Origin: Porodaedalea pini | Taxonomy: Eukaryota > Basidiomycota > Agaricomycetes > Hymenochaetales > Hymenochaetaceae | Assembly: GCA_002794775.1 (NCBI GenBank) | Contig: NBAY01000114.1 | Coordinates: 1-64,000, forward strand | Direction: 5' to 3' | DNA: 64,000 nt | The notes under the pieces: model-generated | Told to the model about the DNA's origin: nothing | Seen by the model: the letters and a program-made list of their open reading frames with translations, nothing else | Databases searched by the model: none | Made by a program: the position numbers and the translations under genes | Part shown: piece by piece, positions 1 to 10,912 of the stretch | How positions within the stretch are numbered: the stretch's first letter is position 1 | Layout: the number at the start of each line of letters is the position of its first letter

Positions 1-1079
1 CTTCGAGAGTCGCGGAAGTGACCCCACATCTGACCCCTCTCCCACCGAGCCCTGAGGCCGTGGCAAGGGTCACCGTACTGCGTGATCAGAACGCGCAGCA
101 CGAGGCTACCAGAGCCTCCCCGCATGACCAGGGTCGTGTCGGGTCAAGTGCCAGTGAACCGGGCGGCCTTGTGCCTAACCCCAATCAGAGCGATAAGACC
201 TCATCCGAAGCGGACTGGAGGCCTGCTGGTTATTTCCCCTTGAGGGAACCCTCGCTCGCCCCTGTAGGACCAGGAGCTGGAAGCAGACCACGGATCGGGT
301 ATCAGACTCCCCAGAGTACATATGTAACTGGGTTGAGTACTTTAGTAAATAACTCAGTAGATAATAATGAAAATTTATCTTACTATTCCGAAACCGGCCA
401 TGAGGTTCAAGTAGAAGCACCAAGCGCAAGAATGCAAGGCTCGCTGCACGAAGAGCACAAACGGATTGAAGAACCGTTCGTGAGAGCGAGACGAACATTC
501 GCACAAATGCTTGGTTCGTCCGCCAGTAATCTGGCTCTCAGATCAAACCGGGTGACGCCGTTTCATAAAGATCTCGATCTTGATGAATTGAATTGGCGTA
601 CCGAACACAGTCGAACGGTCTCGTCAATCGCCTGTTCTGATCTTGAGTATCAGGAGAACCTTCGGCAGAGGATAGAGGATCTTCGCCGCAACAGAGAAGC
701 GGAACGATCGCATGCATTAAGCCAAGGGAGAGCACATATAGTCGAGTCCGTTTCCAGAAAAGAGCACGATGCAACTGTACAGCATTCCAGGGAGGCACAA
801 GATAGTAAATCTACAGATAGTCACCGCTCTTCAAAGTCCAAGGCCGAGTGTAAGGAAGAACGAAAGATAAAGAGGGAAGAGGAGTGCATATCAGCGAAAT
901 TTACGGAAATGAGAAACTGGGCGCGTACAAGTGCAATTCCACTCCCAGTAACCTCCGGAAGTACGCATGAGACAACGTATCCTAGCACAACAGTACCTCC
1001 ATTCAACCAGGCTGAGGGACAGCAAGGAAATCCAGCAGTAAAGAAAGGAAAAACTGTAGGAGAACGGTACCGTCGGTGA
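1..1079 (+). CDS. Partial hypothetical protein, charged and coiled-coil-like
   Basis: The reading frame is open from the first bases of the window to a TGA at 1077-1079, so the true start lies outside. The first half (about 170 residues) is rich in Pro, Ser and Gly and low in complexity. The second half is rich in Arg, Glu, Lys and Ser, with a likely coiled coil around residues 215-300. A consensus donor GTGAGT overlaps the stop codon, so the apparent C-terminus may be an exon end with the gene continuing downstream. No catalytic motif or known domain was recognised. It could be the tail of a gag-like or nuclear protein, but nothing in the sequence settles this. Confidence 0.4.
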   Translation, partial: SRVAEVTPHLTPLPPSPEAVARVTVLRDQNAQHEATRASPHDQGRVGSSASEPGGLVPNPNQSDKTSSEADWRPAGYFPLREPSLAPVGPGAGSRPRIGYQTPQSTYVTGLSTLVNNSVDNNENLSYYSETGHEVQVEAPSARMQGSLHEEHKRIEEPFVRARRTFAQMLGSSASNLALRSNRVTPFHKDLDLDELNWRTEHSRTVSSIACSDLEYQENLRQRIEDLRRNREAERSHALSQGRAHIVESVSRKEHDATVQHSREAQDSKSTDSHRSSKSKAECKEERKIKREEECISAKFTEMRNWARTSAIPLPVTSGSTHETTYPSTTVPPFNQAEGQQGNPAVKKGKTVGERYRR

Positions 1080-1502
1080 GTACGATTTTGTTCCTTCTGT
1101 TCCAATTCTGTTCTCTTTTCCCTTTTCTGCGGCGGGATATCAAGCGAAACGGCGGGTATATGCGGTACTGAGGATGTGTATGTCGCTTTGACACTATCGT
1201 CCACTCGCCTCCATCCGTCGTCTTTCCTTGATAGACTGTAAGTATTGAATCTGGGCCTCAATGTCAAGATCGCCTTCAGTTTCAAAACTTATGTTCCCAT
1301 AATTTCTGAAATCTATATTATTATTATATTATACGAATGGTGTGATAATGAACCAACAGGACCTGTGAAAAGAGAGCAGACTTAATATTGTACATTGGTA
1401 GAAAGGAAGTTACAGGTCCGTAATGTACACCTCAGCCATAACAAGTCTGTATACTACGTGCACAACTGCGCACGGTACGCTGCGGAACCCTAGTCACGAA
1501 GA
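1080..1502. other. Intergenic, AT-rich, no gene seen
   Basis: Between the first ORF and the 3' end of the Crinkler-type gene there is no supported coding frame. An AT-rich stretch around 1310-1335 may contain 3' processing signals. Confidence 0.5.
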
Positions 1503-4429
1503 TTATGAGGATCGGCGCTTCTTCGTAGGTGGTTCGGACGCATCATCTTGATTGAGGGTGTTGCCCGAGTCCCCGACGGCCATCCGTATAATGTTGTCTT
1601 TATCCACAAGGCACAGACACTGGTCCATGTTCAAAAAGACGTGTGGTTCGTGTATTCGTTCGACAGGGTGAGCTGGATACGATACAAGAACCTTAAATAA
1701 AGGGACCTCGGTTTCGAGCCATGCCTTCATGTCGGCATCCTTTTCCGAATTCATGTCGACATTCTTTTTCAGGCTGTTTAATTCTTTGATCACGGTCATA
1801 AAGGATGTTTGAGCGGCTTTGTAACTCTCATTTTTCACGTTCTACCAGCCAGAGTAGTCAGTGGCGTCAACATCATGGCTATGTTCCATCACATACATGA
1901 TTCCAAAACTTCAATCCGTGCGCCTGTTTGAGCGACCCTTGACCAAGCGACCAGAACGCGTTAGCTTGGTCCCCTATCGTGAATTTCTCAGCACCCTTCC
2001 ACTTGACTTGAATAACCACGGTTAGGATCCGACCAGACTCTAATAGGAGGAATAGCACAATGTCGGGTCTCATCATTTTATCGGGGAAGCACAGTAATGA
2101 CGATGGGTCTTCAATCCACTTCCGTGTCGCTTCAATGGATTCGCACCTCTTTCCAATGTGCAGTGTGCCGCCCTTGCCACTAGGAAGGTGATATGGAAAC
2201 GCGTTCACTTGTCCATCCTTCCGAGAGACAGAAACCAGTTTAACCTCCTGTTTGGCCCATTGCGGAGTGATTTCCCCGAAATCGAAGATTGAGTCCAATT
2301 GTATGCCATCGCTGAATGCAGAAGCGAGGTAATATCCGATGAATACTTCAAAATTGACACCTCTACCTGCTGGAGACGTGATGATGTTCGTGATGTGTCT
2401 CCTCAAGTCATATCCCTTTGCAACATTAAACGCCGTCGCGACAGCAAGGATGGCAAGGGGTTCGTCGATTTTAGCATCATTGTCGATCTCGCTAAAGCGG
2501 GCAAAGCCTATTTCAACTTCATTTTTAACAATCCCTTCCCGGAATTCCTGGAGCATGATCCAGCTAGTAAGGAAATTCCTGAAAAGATTAATCCGTTCGT
2601 CTGATAGGAAACGATGAGCAGTGAAATAAATGTTGGAGGAGACATTGAACACACTCGTGAATTCGTTCGTGTGAGGGAGCGGCATAAGGGGCTTGGGAAG
2701 CGCAAGGATATCCTCTGGCTCTCCTGTGACAAAAGATTTATCATCGGTTGGGGTGAACCCACTGGCTTCCTTGACATATGCAGTTAAAGTCCTGTGCGGC
2801 ACTTGGAATGAGGACAATAACAGTTCATCCAGAAGTGCTGCAGTAAAGCGATGCCTGGCGGATACTTTAACATAGGTAGCAGCACAGACATGCGACAGCG
2901 TACCTTCCGCGCACCCATTTCCAAGCTCGTTCCAGTAATGCCTGTCCGGAGTCCGATTCAAGAATGCGCTTAGGCATGTAGCGACGTATATAACCGCGCT
3001 GTCGCTCGACATCGTCGAATCCACCAGTTCGCCTTTCTTCTGTAAACACTGCCGGCTTCAAGACCGCGGAACTGATCACAGAGTTAACGAGCGTTATGGA
3101 TATGCTAGTTCCTGACAGGATGATTGGAAAAGGTAACATTGCTGTCAATGACACTATGATTGGTCTCAATACCGGACTGTGTACGGCTGGATCGGATTTT
3201 TCTGATCGAAATGATGTAGTAAATTTTTTGCTCAGCACCTGTGCCTCGTCAAGTACGATGAAGAAGTCGTTGTCCAGACTAAGCTTGCTCCGCAGTGAAG
3301 AAGACCCCGCTCCAAGCCCTCTCTTTGACCACATCAGGTAGCTGTCAGGAGCATCCTCCAGCATACCAGTTAGATCTGCAAACACGTCGCTACCAAGGAT
3401 ATCGGAAGGACGCAGTTGAAGAAAGAGCCAATGCATCTTGAAGTCTTTGGCACACTGCAAGGAGAACATTTCTCCGATCGTCCTCAAGAAGTATTCAAAC
3501 ACGAGCGCGCGAGCATTAACGACCTCGTCCATGCGACGTACCGCAATTGCGTGGTTACGATTATAGACGGAGTCCACCAGACTTGCTCGCTGAAGTAGAG
3601 GTTCGAGTATAAACTCGTTGGTTAATGCTTTGTTGGATGTGAGAGAAACGAGATCCCCGGACCCAACAATGTCAGAGGGGCCTTTGAAAGCAGCTGTGAA
3701 GTAAAACCCCCAGTGTCTACTCAAGCCTTCAAGTAACAATCGAGTCTTGCCGGATCCCGAGGTATTGACAAGTACTCTGACCGACATAGATGAATAAGCT
3801 TTAAAGCATTCAGTTGAATAACTCACCGACTTCTTCCGTTGAATATGCGTTCAACAACAGTTTTATCAACTAAATTTTTCCCCAAGTCATGCAGAAGAAG
3901 CACGGGCTTCCCATTTATTTTGGGGATTTTGAGGTCTTTGATGAAATGTGCAATTTCATCATCGACAGGTGATTGCGCTTCCCAGAAATCCGTCCATGGC
4001 TGACCAGTGAGATAAGCCCTAAGCCTCGCATTGTGACTTTCCAAGAACTCGTTAACCAGCTCTTGCATTTCAGTCTCGTTTTTGATGTGGTCAGCGACAA
4101 ATGCCTGTCCGTTTGCCTGAACTGCACAGATTAATCAGGTCAATAACCCCAACTCCACAGAAGATAGCTGGTAACTCACCACGCAGCCGTGCTGCAGCTA
4201 CGAGATGGTTTAGCCTCTTTTGTGCATCTGAATGACAGGATTGACTCACTAGCTGGTTTTACTCTGACCACGAGATAGATCAAGCTCTTTTCCAATTTCT
4301 TCCTCCCAAAAACTTCATCGACCGTATCACTGAGCTTAAGGGCTTGGACTTTCTCGATGCTCTTGTTGGCACGTTCAGCCAAAGTTTCGTTCGGAGTCTT
4401 ATCCAAATCGGAAGGCTTGTTCGTGTGAG

Positions 4430-4434
4430 CATAG
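4430..4434. repeat. Target-site duplication CATAG, left
   Basis: CATAG directly precedes the left LTR and recurs at 10688-10692 after the right LTR. The uninterrupted duplicate of this intron, at 11213-11217, has a single CATAG in the same context, which confirms the target site. Confidence 0.93.
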
Positions 4435-4848
4435 TGTTAGAACCTGAACTTTCACCTTCCTCCTTTATTTTCCCTTTTACCATTTCCTTTATTATATTCG
4501 TCCTTTTCATTATATTTACCCATCTTACACAATCATTCTAACACTACCTTCATTCGTTCCATTCCCACTCGTTATGTAATGTTAGGTAATATAGTCTCAC
4601 GGTCGTCGCTATATAAGGTCTCAGGAATCGCATGAACTCCTTGTTCTGCTTTTCCTCTTACCTCCGCGACGACCTAGGTGAGACTCGTCCCCCTTGTATT
4701 AGTTTAGACTTGTATTAATCCTCTTACCTCCGCGACGACCTAGCCTGAGTAAGCGTGTCCCGAGTCTACGCTCGAGTATAGCACGTCCCAGACGACAGTC
4801 AGCCGAGGCCTGCCCAGTCCGAGTCGTCTCCCGGACTCCCGCCTAACA
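4435..4848 (+). repeat. 5' LTR, 414 bp
   Basis: Starts TGTTAGAACC and ends CGCCTAACA. It contains a TATA box at 4610-4616. A 24-bp direct repeat in its second half (4654-4677 and 4720-4743) begins CCTCTTACC and ends GACCTAG. Confidence 0.95.
4610..4616 (+). promoter_or_regulatory. TATA box of the retrotransposon promoter
   Basis: TATATAA in the LTR. A start about 30 bp downstream would put the RNA 5' end near 4640-4645, just where the self-priming complement begins (4643-4653). Confidence 0.6.
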
Positions 4849-4849
4849 T

Positions 4850-4860
4850 AAAAGCAGAAC
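4850..4860 (+). promoter_or_regulatory. Probable self-primer binding site (Tf1-type)
   Basis: One base after the left LTR lies AAAAGCAGAAC, the exact reverse complement of GTTCTGCTTTT at 4643-4653, near the predicted 5' end of the transcript. Tf1 of fission yeast and its relatives prime reverse transcription by folding the RNA 5' end onto such a site instead of using a tRNA. The pairing is seen in the sequence; its use as primer is inferred. Confidence 0.7.
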
Positions 4861-5570
4861 CCCACCCAGGCTCATCCCCAGCGTACGTCGTCGCTGTCGA
4901 CTCGCCTTCACTCGGTCTAGAGGAGCGCTCCCCTCGACGGACTTGACGTGTAGAACCCCTAAACGACAAACCCTCAACCCTGCCCGGACGTTTTCGGACG
5001 TTCGTGTATAACATAAACTTACACCCGGCTTTTCCCGACCCTGGCTCTCCGCCTCTCCCTCTGGTGGAGGAACCATCTGACCTGGACGTGGGTAACACAC
5101 CGTGTACAGTCCTCGACGTCGTTGTCGATTGTGATCGCGGTCGCCTCCTTCCGTTTGGTCCTCAAACTCGCCGACGAACCTGTCCTTCGTCAGCGTAGCG
5201 TTCACCCGGACAATCAACCGATCCCTGTTCCTCCGCCAGCGTCAACATAGATCTCGACGAAGAACAACGTCGTGCTCTCCCGCCTCGTTCCTGGTATAAC
5301 GAGGAACGCCGTTCTTGGTTCACGGTTACCCGAACAGGTGCTGAATACATTATCTGGTGGCGTCCGGAGAAAGGACTCTGGTATTCGACGCTTGAAGGAG
5401 GAAGGAGATTAAAGTGGGCTCCTGCATCGGTAGACCAGACACCTCCGATTTCACCATCGCTTTCGACATCGACCGTTCTCCCACCAATCCCAGGACCGTA
5501 TAGAGAAGCGCGACGAGGCTCGTCACCACCGACCCCCCCTGAACGACAAACGGACACGTCTAGAACAACG
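4861..5570 (+). other. Retrotransposon 5' leader
   Basis: About 710 bp between the priming site and the gag start, with no coding frame that I can support. It probably holds packaging and translation signals, but none was identified. Confidence 0.5.
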
Positions 5571-6647
5571 ATGTCGACGGGAACCTTCAGCACGCAACAG
5601 TTAGAACAAATCGCGGCGATTGTAGCGGGCGCCTTCGCTCACCAAGCCGCAAACGCCCCAGCGGGCCCTAGCACCGCTGCGGTACAAAACATCGACGTCG
5701 CCCGACCACGTGAATTCACTGGTGGCGACGACTACCTCGACTTCAGACGTGAAGTCCTTCTTTTTGTGTCCGCAAACCCGAACCGATACCCTACGTCGGA
5801 GAGTAAGATTTACGTGGCTCTCTCCTACCTGAAGGGCGGTAATGCGGCGACGTGGGCGCAGAACTACGTCGAGGAGTCGACAACGTCAGGAATCGTCACC
5901 TTCACCGACAGCTGGGAGAGATTCCAGGAACGACTCGACGCCTCGTTCGACGACCCGAATCGCAAGGAGGCGGCGCTGAAGGAATTCCGGGAGAAGGTTC
6001 AGAAGGATCTCACCGCAGACAAATTCTTCCAACAGCTAGATGTTATCATCAAACGTGCGGAACTGAAGGACGACGGCATCATCTGTGATCGTCTCAAACG
6101 CGCCATGAATATCGAAGTAGTGCGTGGAGTCTTGAGATCAACGCCGGTTCCGACGAAGTACGAGGACTGGAAGAACAAGGCCATCGAGATCGATCGAGGC
6201 GAACAACAGATCAGAGCAATCCAACGAGGTCGCCCGTTCATACCTCAGCCTCGCCCGCAACAACAACAAGGACCCCCGGCTCGCCGTCAGGTAGCGGCCC
6301 CTCACGTCGACAGACGCGACGCGACCGGCGTCACCTTTGGAGGCGCTGGCCAACCGATGGACGTCTCAATGAACGAGGCGCAACGACGACGCGCTTGCTG
6401 GATCTGCGGCGGGCTAGGCCATTTCAAGGACAAGTGCCCGCAGGGGAAGCCGATCATCCAGCGCATGCTGGAGCTAATGGCACCAGGCGAACGACGCATC
6501 CTCGCGGACGAACTCGGCGCGATGAAAGAGTCGGCCTTCGAGGAAGTCGTAGACACTCGGAGGTCGACGGTGGAGGACTATGTGGAGGAAGAAGACAATG
6601 ACGAAGAGGTCGTCGACTCGCAGGGTTTTGCGAGTGGTCAGGCGTAG
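5571..6647 (+). CDS. Gag polyprotein with zinc knuckle
   Basis: A 358-residue capsid/nucleocapsid protein. Residues 35-215 resemble the retrotransposon gag domain (WERF near 104, then charged helices). A Pro/Gln-rich linker follows, then a CCHC zinc knuckle (Cys276, Cys279, His284, Cys289 in CWICGGLGHFKDKC) that should bind RNA. The tail is acidic. The start ATG at 5571 is the first that opens the full frame. The stop TAG at 6645-6647 lies 16 bases after a slippery heptamer, and pol is open in the -1 frame across the stop, so Gag is probably made alone most of the time and as Gag-Pol by frameshifting. Confidence 0.9.
   Translation: MSTGTFSTQQLEQIAAIVAGAFAHQAANAPAGPSTAAVQNIDVARPREFTGGDDYLDFRREVLLFVSANPNRYPTSESKIYVALSYLKGGNAATWAQNYVEESTTSGIVTFTDSWERFQERLDASFDDPNRKEAALKEFREKVQKDLTADKFFQQLDVIIKRAELKDDGIICDRLKRAMNIEVVRGVLRSTPVPTKYEDWKNKAIEIDRGEQQIRAIQRGRPFIPQPRPQQQQGPPARRQVAAPHVDRRDATGVTFGGAGQPMDVSMNEAQRRRACWICGGLGHFKDKCPQGKPIIQRMLELMAPGERRILADELGAMKESAFEEVVDTRRSTVEDYVEEEDNDEEVVDSQGFASGQA
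6623..6629 (+). promoter_or_regulatory. Candidate -1 ribosomal frameshift site GGGTTTT
   Basis: In the gag frame this reads G GGT TTT, an X XXY YYZ slippery heptamer in the correct phase. The pol frame is -1 to gag and has no stop from here to 10271. GGGTTTA, one base different, is the known slip site of yeast L-A. A GC-rich stretch follows and might fold, but I could not test that. Confidence 0.65.
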
Positions 6648-9600
6648 CCATCGGGGCGACTGACCGAGAAGGACAAGGGACTTCGGCTCTGGACTCGTTA
6701 AAATATAACCAACCGTCTGTACAATACGTAAATGCGAACGACGTCGATGGTTTTCCCGAGTACAAAGTCCCCACCGGTGTGAAGGAGAATGAGGAATATG
6801 AGCAGCTGTTCATGAGAGGAACTGGCGGACGCCAGCTGGACCTTCTTCTGAACGTCGGACACAGCGTGGAAGGTGAAGTGAGGGAGGTGGACGCACACGC
6901 ACTCGTGGATTCGGGATGCACAGGATCGTGCATTGATGTAAGGTTCGTCGAACGGTACGGACTGGAGACGAAGCGTTATGTCCGACCCCTTGCGGTACTC
7001 AATGCCGACGGCACGCACAACGAAGCCGGATTGATCGAGAAATACGTCGACATCGAACTTACGATTGGTCATCATAAAGAACGGATCGTCCTGGCGGTAA
7101 CCTCGTTGGCATCGTCAAACATCTTTCTAGGGTACGACTGGCTTCGTCGACACAACCCGGAAGTCGACTGGAAGACGGGAACACTCGACTTTACGCGTTG
7201 CCCGAGCGAATGTGTGGTGGAGAGGAATGTGGAGGAAGGCATGCGGAAGGTGTGGAGAGCGGTGGAAGAGACGAAGGGGGTGAGAGAGGTGCGAATGGAC
7301 AAGACGTCCTGGCCCGCATACCTCAACGACTACGCCGACGTCTTCAGCGAGAAAGGTTTTGAGAAGCTACCGGAACATCGCCCGTGGGACCACGTCATCG
7401 ACTTGAAGCCCGACTTCAAACCGAGCGACTGTAAGATCTACCCGCTCACACCAACTGAGCAGCAGTCGCTCAAGGACTTCCTCGATGAAAATCTGAAGTC
7501 AGGTCGCATTCGACGGTCGATATCGCCCATGGCGTCACCTTTCTTCTTCATAAAGAAGGCCGACAAATCGCTACGCCCGATCCAGGATTACCGCAAACTC
7601 AACGACGGCACGATCAAGAATAAGTACCCCCTCCCTCTCATCGACGAACTTGTTGATAAGGTCAAGAAGGCGAAGTACATCACTAAGCTTGACCTTCGCT
7701 GGGGGTACTACAACGTCCGGATCCGCGAAGGCGACGAGTGGAAGGCGGCATTTCGCACGAACATGGGCCTATTCGAGCCAACGGTCATGTTCTTCGGTCT
7801 TTGCAATGCGCCGGCAACGTTTCAAGCGTTCGTCAACCACATCTTCAAGGAGCTGATCTACGCGAACTTGATCATCGTATACCTCGATGACATACTGATC
7901 CTCTCAGAAACCATTGAGGAGCACATCGACACGTCGAGGCGCGTACTTCAGATCCTCCGAGAAAACAGCTTGTACTTGAAGCCGGAAAAGTGCGAATTCG
8001 ATGCCAAGGTCGTTAAGTATCTTGGTCACATCATCGGCGACGGCGAGATCAAGGCGGACCCGGCAAAGACGGAGGCGATTGCGAACTGGCCAGTCCCACG
8101 AAACCTCAAGGAGCTACAACAGTTCCTCGGCATGGGTAATTGGCTACGACGGTTCATCAAGGACTACAGCAAGGTGGTCCATCCGCTGACATCGCTGACG
8201 GGCAAGAAGGACTGGGTATGGGAGACCGAACAGCAGGAGGCGTTCGAGGAGCTGAGACGACGTCTCTGCTCACCTCCAGTCCTGGTCATCGCTAACGACG
8301 AGGGCCCTTTCCGCGTTGAGGCGGACTCGTCAAACTTCGCACTCGGAGGCGTGCTATTGCAGAAACAGGAAGGCAAGTGGAGAGTAGTCGCCTATAGGTC
8401 AGAAGCGCTCCTACCAGCCGAGCGAAACTACGAGATCTACGACAAGGAGATGCTCGCAATCGTCTCGGCACTCAAGGAATGGCGTCAATACCTCTTGGGC
8501 GCTCGCCACAAGATCGAGATCTGGTCCGACCATGCCAACCTCACCTACTTCAGGTCGGCACAGAAACTGAGCTATCGACAAGCTCGCTGGCGGACCGAAC
8601 TCGAAGAATTCGACTTCCACCTCGAGCACAAGTCGGGGAAGACGATGGGCAAGGCGGACTTACTGTCGCGCAAAGCAGGCTATGATGAGGGAAAGGACGA
8701 CAACGATGACGTCGTGTTCATCAAGGACAAATGGCTGAATCGTGGAGTGGTGAGGACGTCGCGTGAGGAAGTGTTGGAACGAGTAGGTGACGCGCAGAGG
8801 GCGCAGGACGAGTCGGAGAGACCGACGGGAATGGTGAAGGCCGACGGGTTGTGGCGGATGAAGGGAAAGGTGTACGTGCCGTCAACGATGAAGGAAGCGG
8901 TCTTACGGGAATGCCACGACTCGACCCTGGCAGGACATCCCGGATCGTCAAAGACGGTCGAACTGGTACGTCGAGACTTCTGGTGGGCGTCGATGTTCTC
9001 CGACGTTCGAGCATACGTCCGAGGATGCGACCGTTGCCAGCGGACGAAGGCTCTGAGAACATCGAGATCTAGGCCACTTCACCTGAACACGATCCCGGAA
9101 GGTCCATGGGAAATTGTCACGGTCGACCTCATCGGAGAACTCCCAGACTCCAAGGGGCACAACGCAATCTGTGTCTTCGTCGATAGGTTCTCGAAACAGA
9201 TGCACGCGATTCCGACGACAACGAGGCTGTCAGCAGAAGGCATGGCCCAGCTGTACCGAGACCACGTCTTCCGCCTCCACGGCTTGCCGAAGAAGATCAT
9301 CCATGACCGAGGCACGCAGTTCGACGCATCAATGATGAAGGAGCTGTACAAACTCCTACACATCGAAGGCAACCCGTCGACGGCGTATCACCCACAGACA
9401 GATGGTCAGACAGAACGCGTTAACCAAGAACTCGAACAGTATCTTAGACTCTTCGTGAACCATCGCCAATCGGACTGGAAAGACTGGCTCCCCCTCGCAG
9501 AGTTTGCGTACAATAACCGCGAACATTCGGCGACGAAGATGTCCCCTTTCTACGCGAATACAGGACGTCACCCCTTGAGCTTTGACACGACACGAACCTC

Positions 9601-10273
9601 GTCTGCCAACATGTCGGCGGAAGAATTCGCGAAGCACATAAAGGAGACTCATCGTGTCGCGAAGGACAACCTGGTCAAAGCGGCAGACGACATGAAACGC
9701 TACCACGACCGGACGGCAGGAGCTTCGGTGGAGTACAAGGCTGGCGATAAGGTCTTCCTCGATGGACGAAATATCAGCACAGATTCACCCACGAAGAAAC
9801 TCGCCGACAAATGGTACGGTCCCTTTGACATCGTCGACAAGGTAGGAGCGAGCGCGTATAAGCTCAAACTCCCGAAACGATGGAAAAAGGTCCACCCTGT
9901 CTTCAACGAAACCCTGTTGAAACCCGCCGTCGAACCGTCCTTTGAAAGCCAGAAGCAACCGCCGCCGCCGCCGCCAGACATCATCGACAACGAGGAAGAA
10001 TACGAACTCGAGGAAGTCCTAGACTCACGTCTGCACCGAGGGAAACTACAGTACCTTGTCAAGTGGGTCGGCTACAATGAACCTACTTGGCAACCTGAGA
10101 CGGACTTCGGCGAAAACGCAAAGGAAGCGATCGCTGAGTTCTACCTCAAACATCCCGGTGCACCTCGGAAACTCGACATCCCTCGTCAACGACTCCGTCC
10201 GCTCTTCGTCGACACCGAACCGGACGACCGCGATCATGGTTGGTCGGGACGCCCAACCTTGAAGGGGGGGTAA
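6625..10273 (+). CDS. Pol polyprotein: protease, RT, RNase H, integrase, chromodomain
   Basis: Open in the -1 frame relative to gag from the overlap to TAA at 10271-10273; there is no obvious ATG, so expression by frameshift from gag is likely. Numbering from the GTG codon at 6779: aspartic protease motif HALVDSGCTG at 40-49; reverse transcriptase with YLDD catalytic box at 368-371; RNase H near 505-625; integrase zinc-binding HHCC region near 707-757 (LAGHPG, CDRC); integrase core with TVDLIG near 780 and IHDRGTQFD near 840; chromodomain near 1074-1110 (YLVKWVGY). Chromodomains direct chromovirus integration to marked heterochromatin. The length fits a full-length element and no internal stop is present. 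Confidence 0.95.
10258..10270 (+). promoter_or_regulatory. Polypurine tract
   Basis: The G-rich purine run GAAGGGGGGG sits directly before the pol stop codon and the 3' LTR, the expected place for plus-strand priming. It is encoded within the last pol codons. Confidence 0.8.
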
Positions 10274-10687
10274 TGTTAGAACCTGAACTTTCACCTTCCT
10301 CCTTTATTTTCCCTTTTACCATTTCCTTTATTATATTCGTCCTTTTCATTATATTTACCCATCTTACACAATCATTCTAACACTACCTTCATTCGTTCCA
10401 TTCCCACTCGTTATGTAATGTTAGGTAATATAGTCTCACGGTCGTCGCTATATAAGGTCTCAGGAATCGCATGAACTCCTTGTTCTGCTTTTCCTCTTAC
10501 CTCCGCGACGACCTAGGTGAGACTCGTCCCCCTTGTATTAGTTTAGACTTGTATTAATCCTCTTACCTCCGCGACGACCTAGCCTGAGTAAGCGTGTCCC
10601 GAGTCTACGCTCGAGTATAGCACGTCCCAGACGACAGTCAGCCGAGGCCTGCCCAGTCCGAGTCGTCTCCCGGACTCCCGCCTAACA
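10274..10687 (+). repeat. 3' LTR, 414 bp
   Basis: Same length and, as far as I can read, same sequence as the 5' LTR. It begins directly after the TAA stop of pol. Confidence 0.95.
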
Positions 10688-10692
10688 CATAG
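10688..10692. repeat. Target-site duplication CATAG, right
   Basis: Second copy of the 5-bp duplication. It is followed by the same intron sequence (CAGACGGTTGG) that follows the empty site at 11218. Confidence 0.93.
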
Positions 10693-10912
10693 CAGACGGT
10701 TGGACACAGATGGATGATAACTCACTGCGTACAACTCTAAATCGGCCTTGCCGACCCCGAGTGCTTTGAACCTGGGCCCGTTCTCCTTGAACACGCCACT
10801 AAGGACTTCAGTTAAAAGACATGTGCGATTAGATGTGAGGGCATGTGAGCTCTCAGCATCTGCGATGTAGTAGTTCAGCGCTATGGGGCTCTGCGATTGT
10901 TCAGTGACTGAG

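Larger units (their letters stand above)
4435..10687 (+). mobile_element. Complete Ty3/gypsy chromovirus-type LTR retrotransposon
   Basis: The element is 6253 bp: a 414-bp LTR, a leader, gag, pol and a second 414-bp LTR. The LTRs begin TGTTAG and end CTAACA, and I found no difference between them by eye. The 5-bp sequence CATAG flanks both ends. Pol order is protease, reverse transcriptase, RNase H, integrase, then a C-terminal chromodomain, which defines Ty3/gypsy chromoviruses. All coding parts look intact. Identical LTRs imply a recent insertion that may still be active. It lies antisense to the interrupted Crinkler-type gene. Confidence 0.95.
1503..10887 (-). pseudogene. Crinkler-type effector-like gene (Ubl header, P-loop NTPase, REase), start lost, LTR element in intron 1
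   Basis: Seven exons on the minus strand: 10887-10726, 4415-4250, 4197-4180 (an 18-nt microexon), 4121-3827, 3776-2904, 2854-1897 and 1841-1503. Joined, they make 937 uninterrupted codons. Residues 1-110 resemble the ubiquitin-like Crinkler header (hydrophobic IALNYYI near the start, LIYLVVRVKP at its end). A Walker A loop (NTSGSGKT) lies near residue 220 and Walker B (FFIVLDEAQ) about 170 residues later. Near 768-788 an RPD...QVK pair fits a PD-(D/E)XK nuclease, and a basic KKRR stretch ends the protein. Known members of this class are DNA-targeting effector or conflict proteins. Two defects: the ATG is absent where the tandem copies join at 10887, and a 6.25-kb retrotransposon fills intron 1. 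Exon structure is solid; function is inferred from family. Confidence 0.75.
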
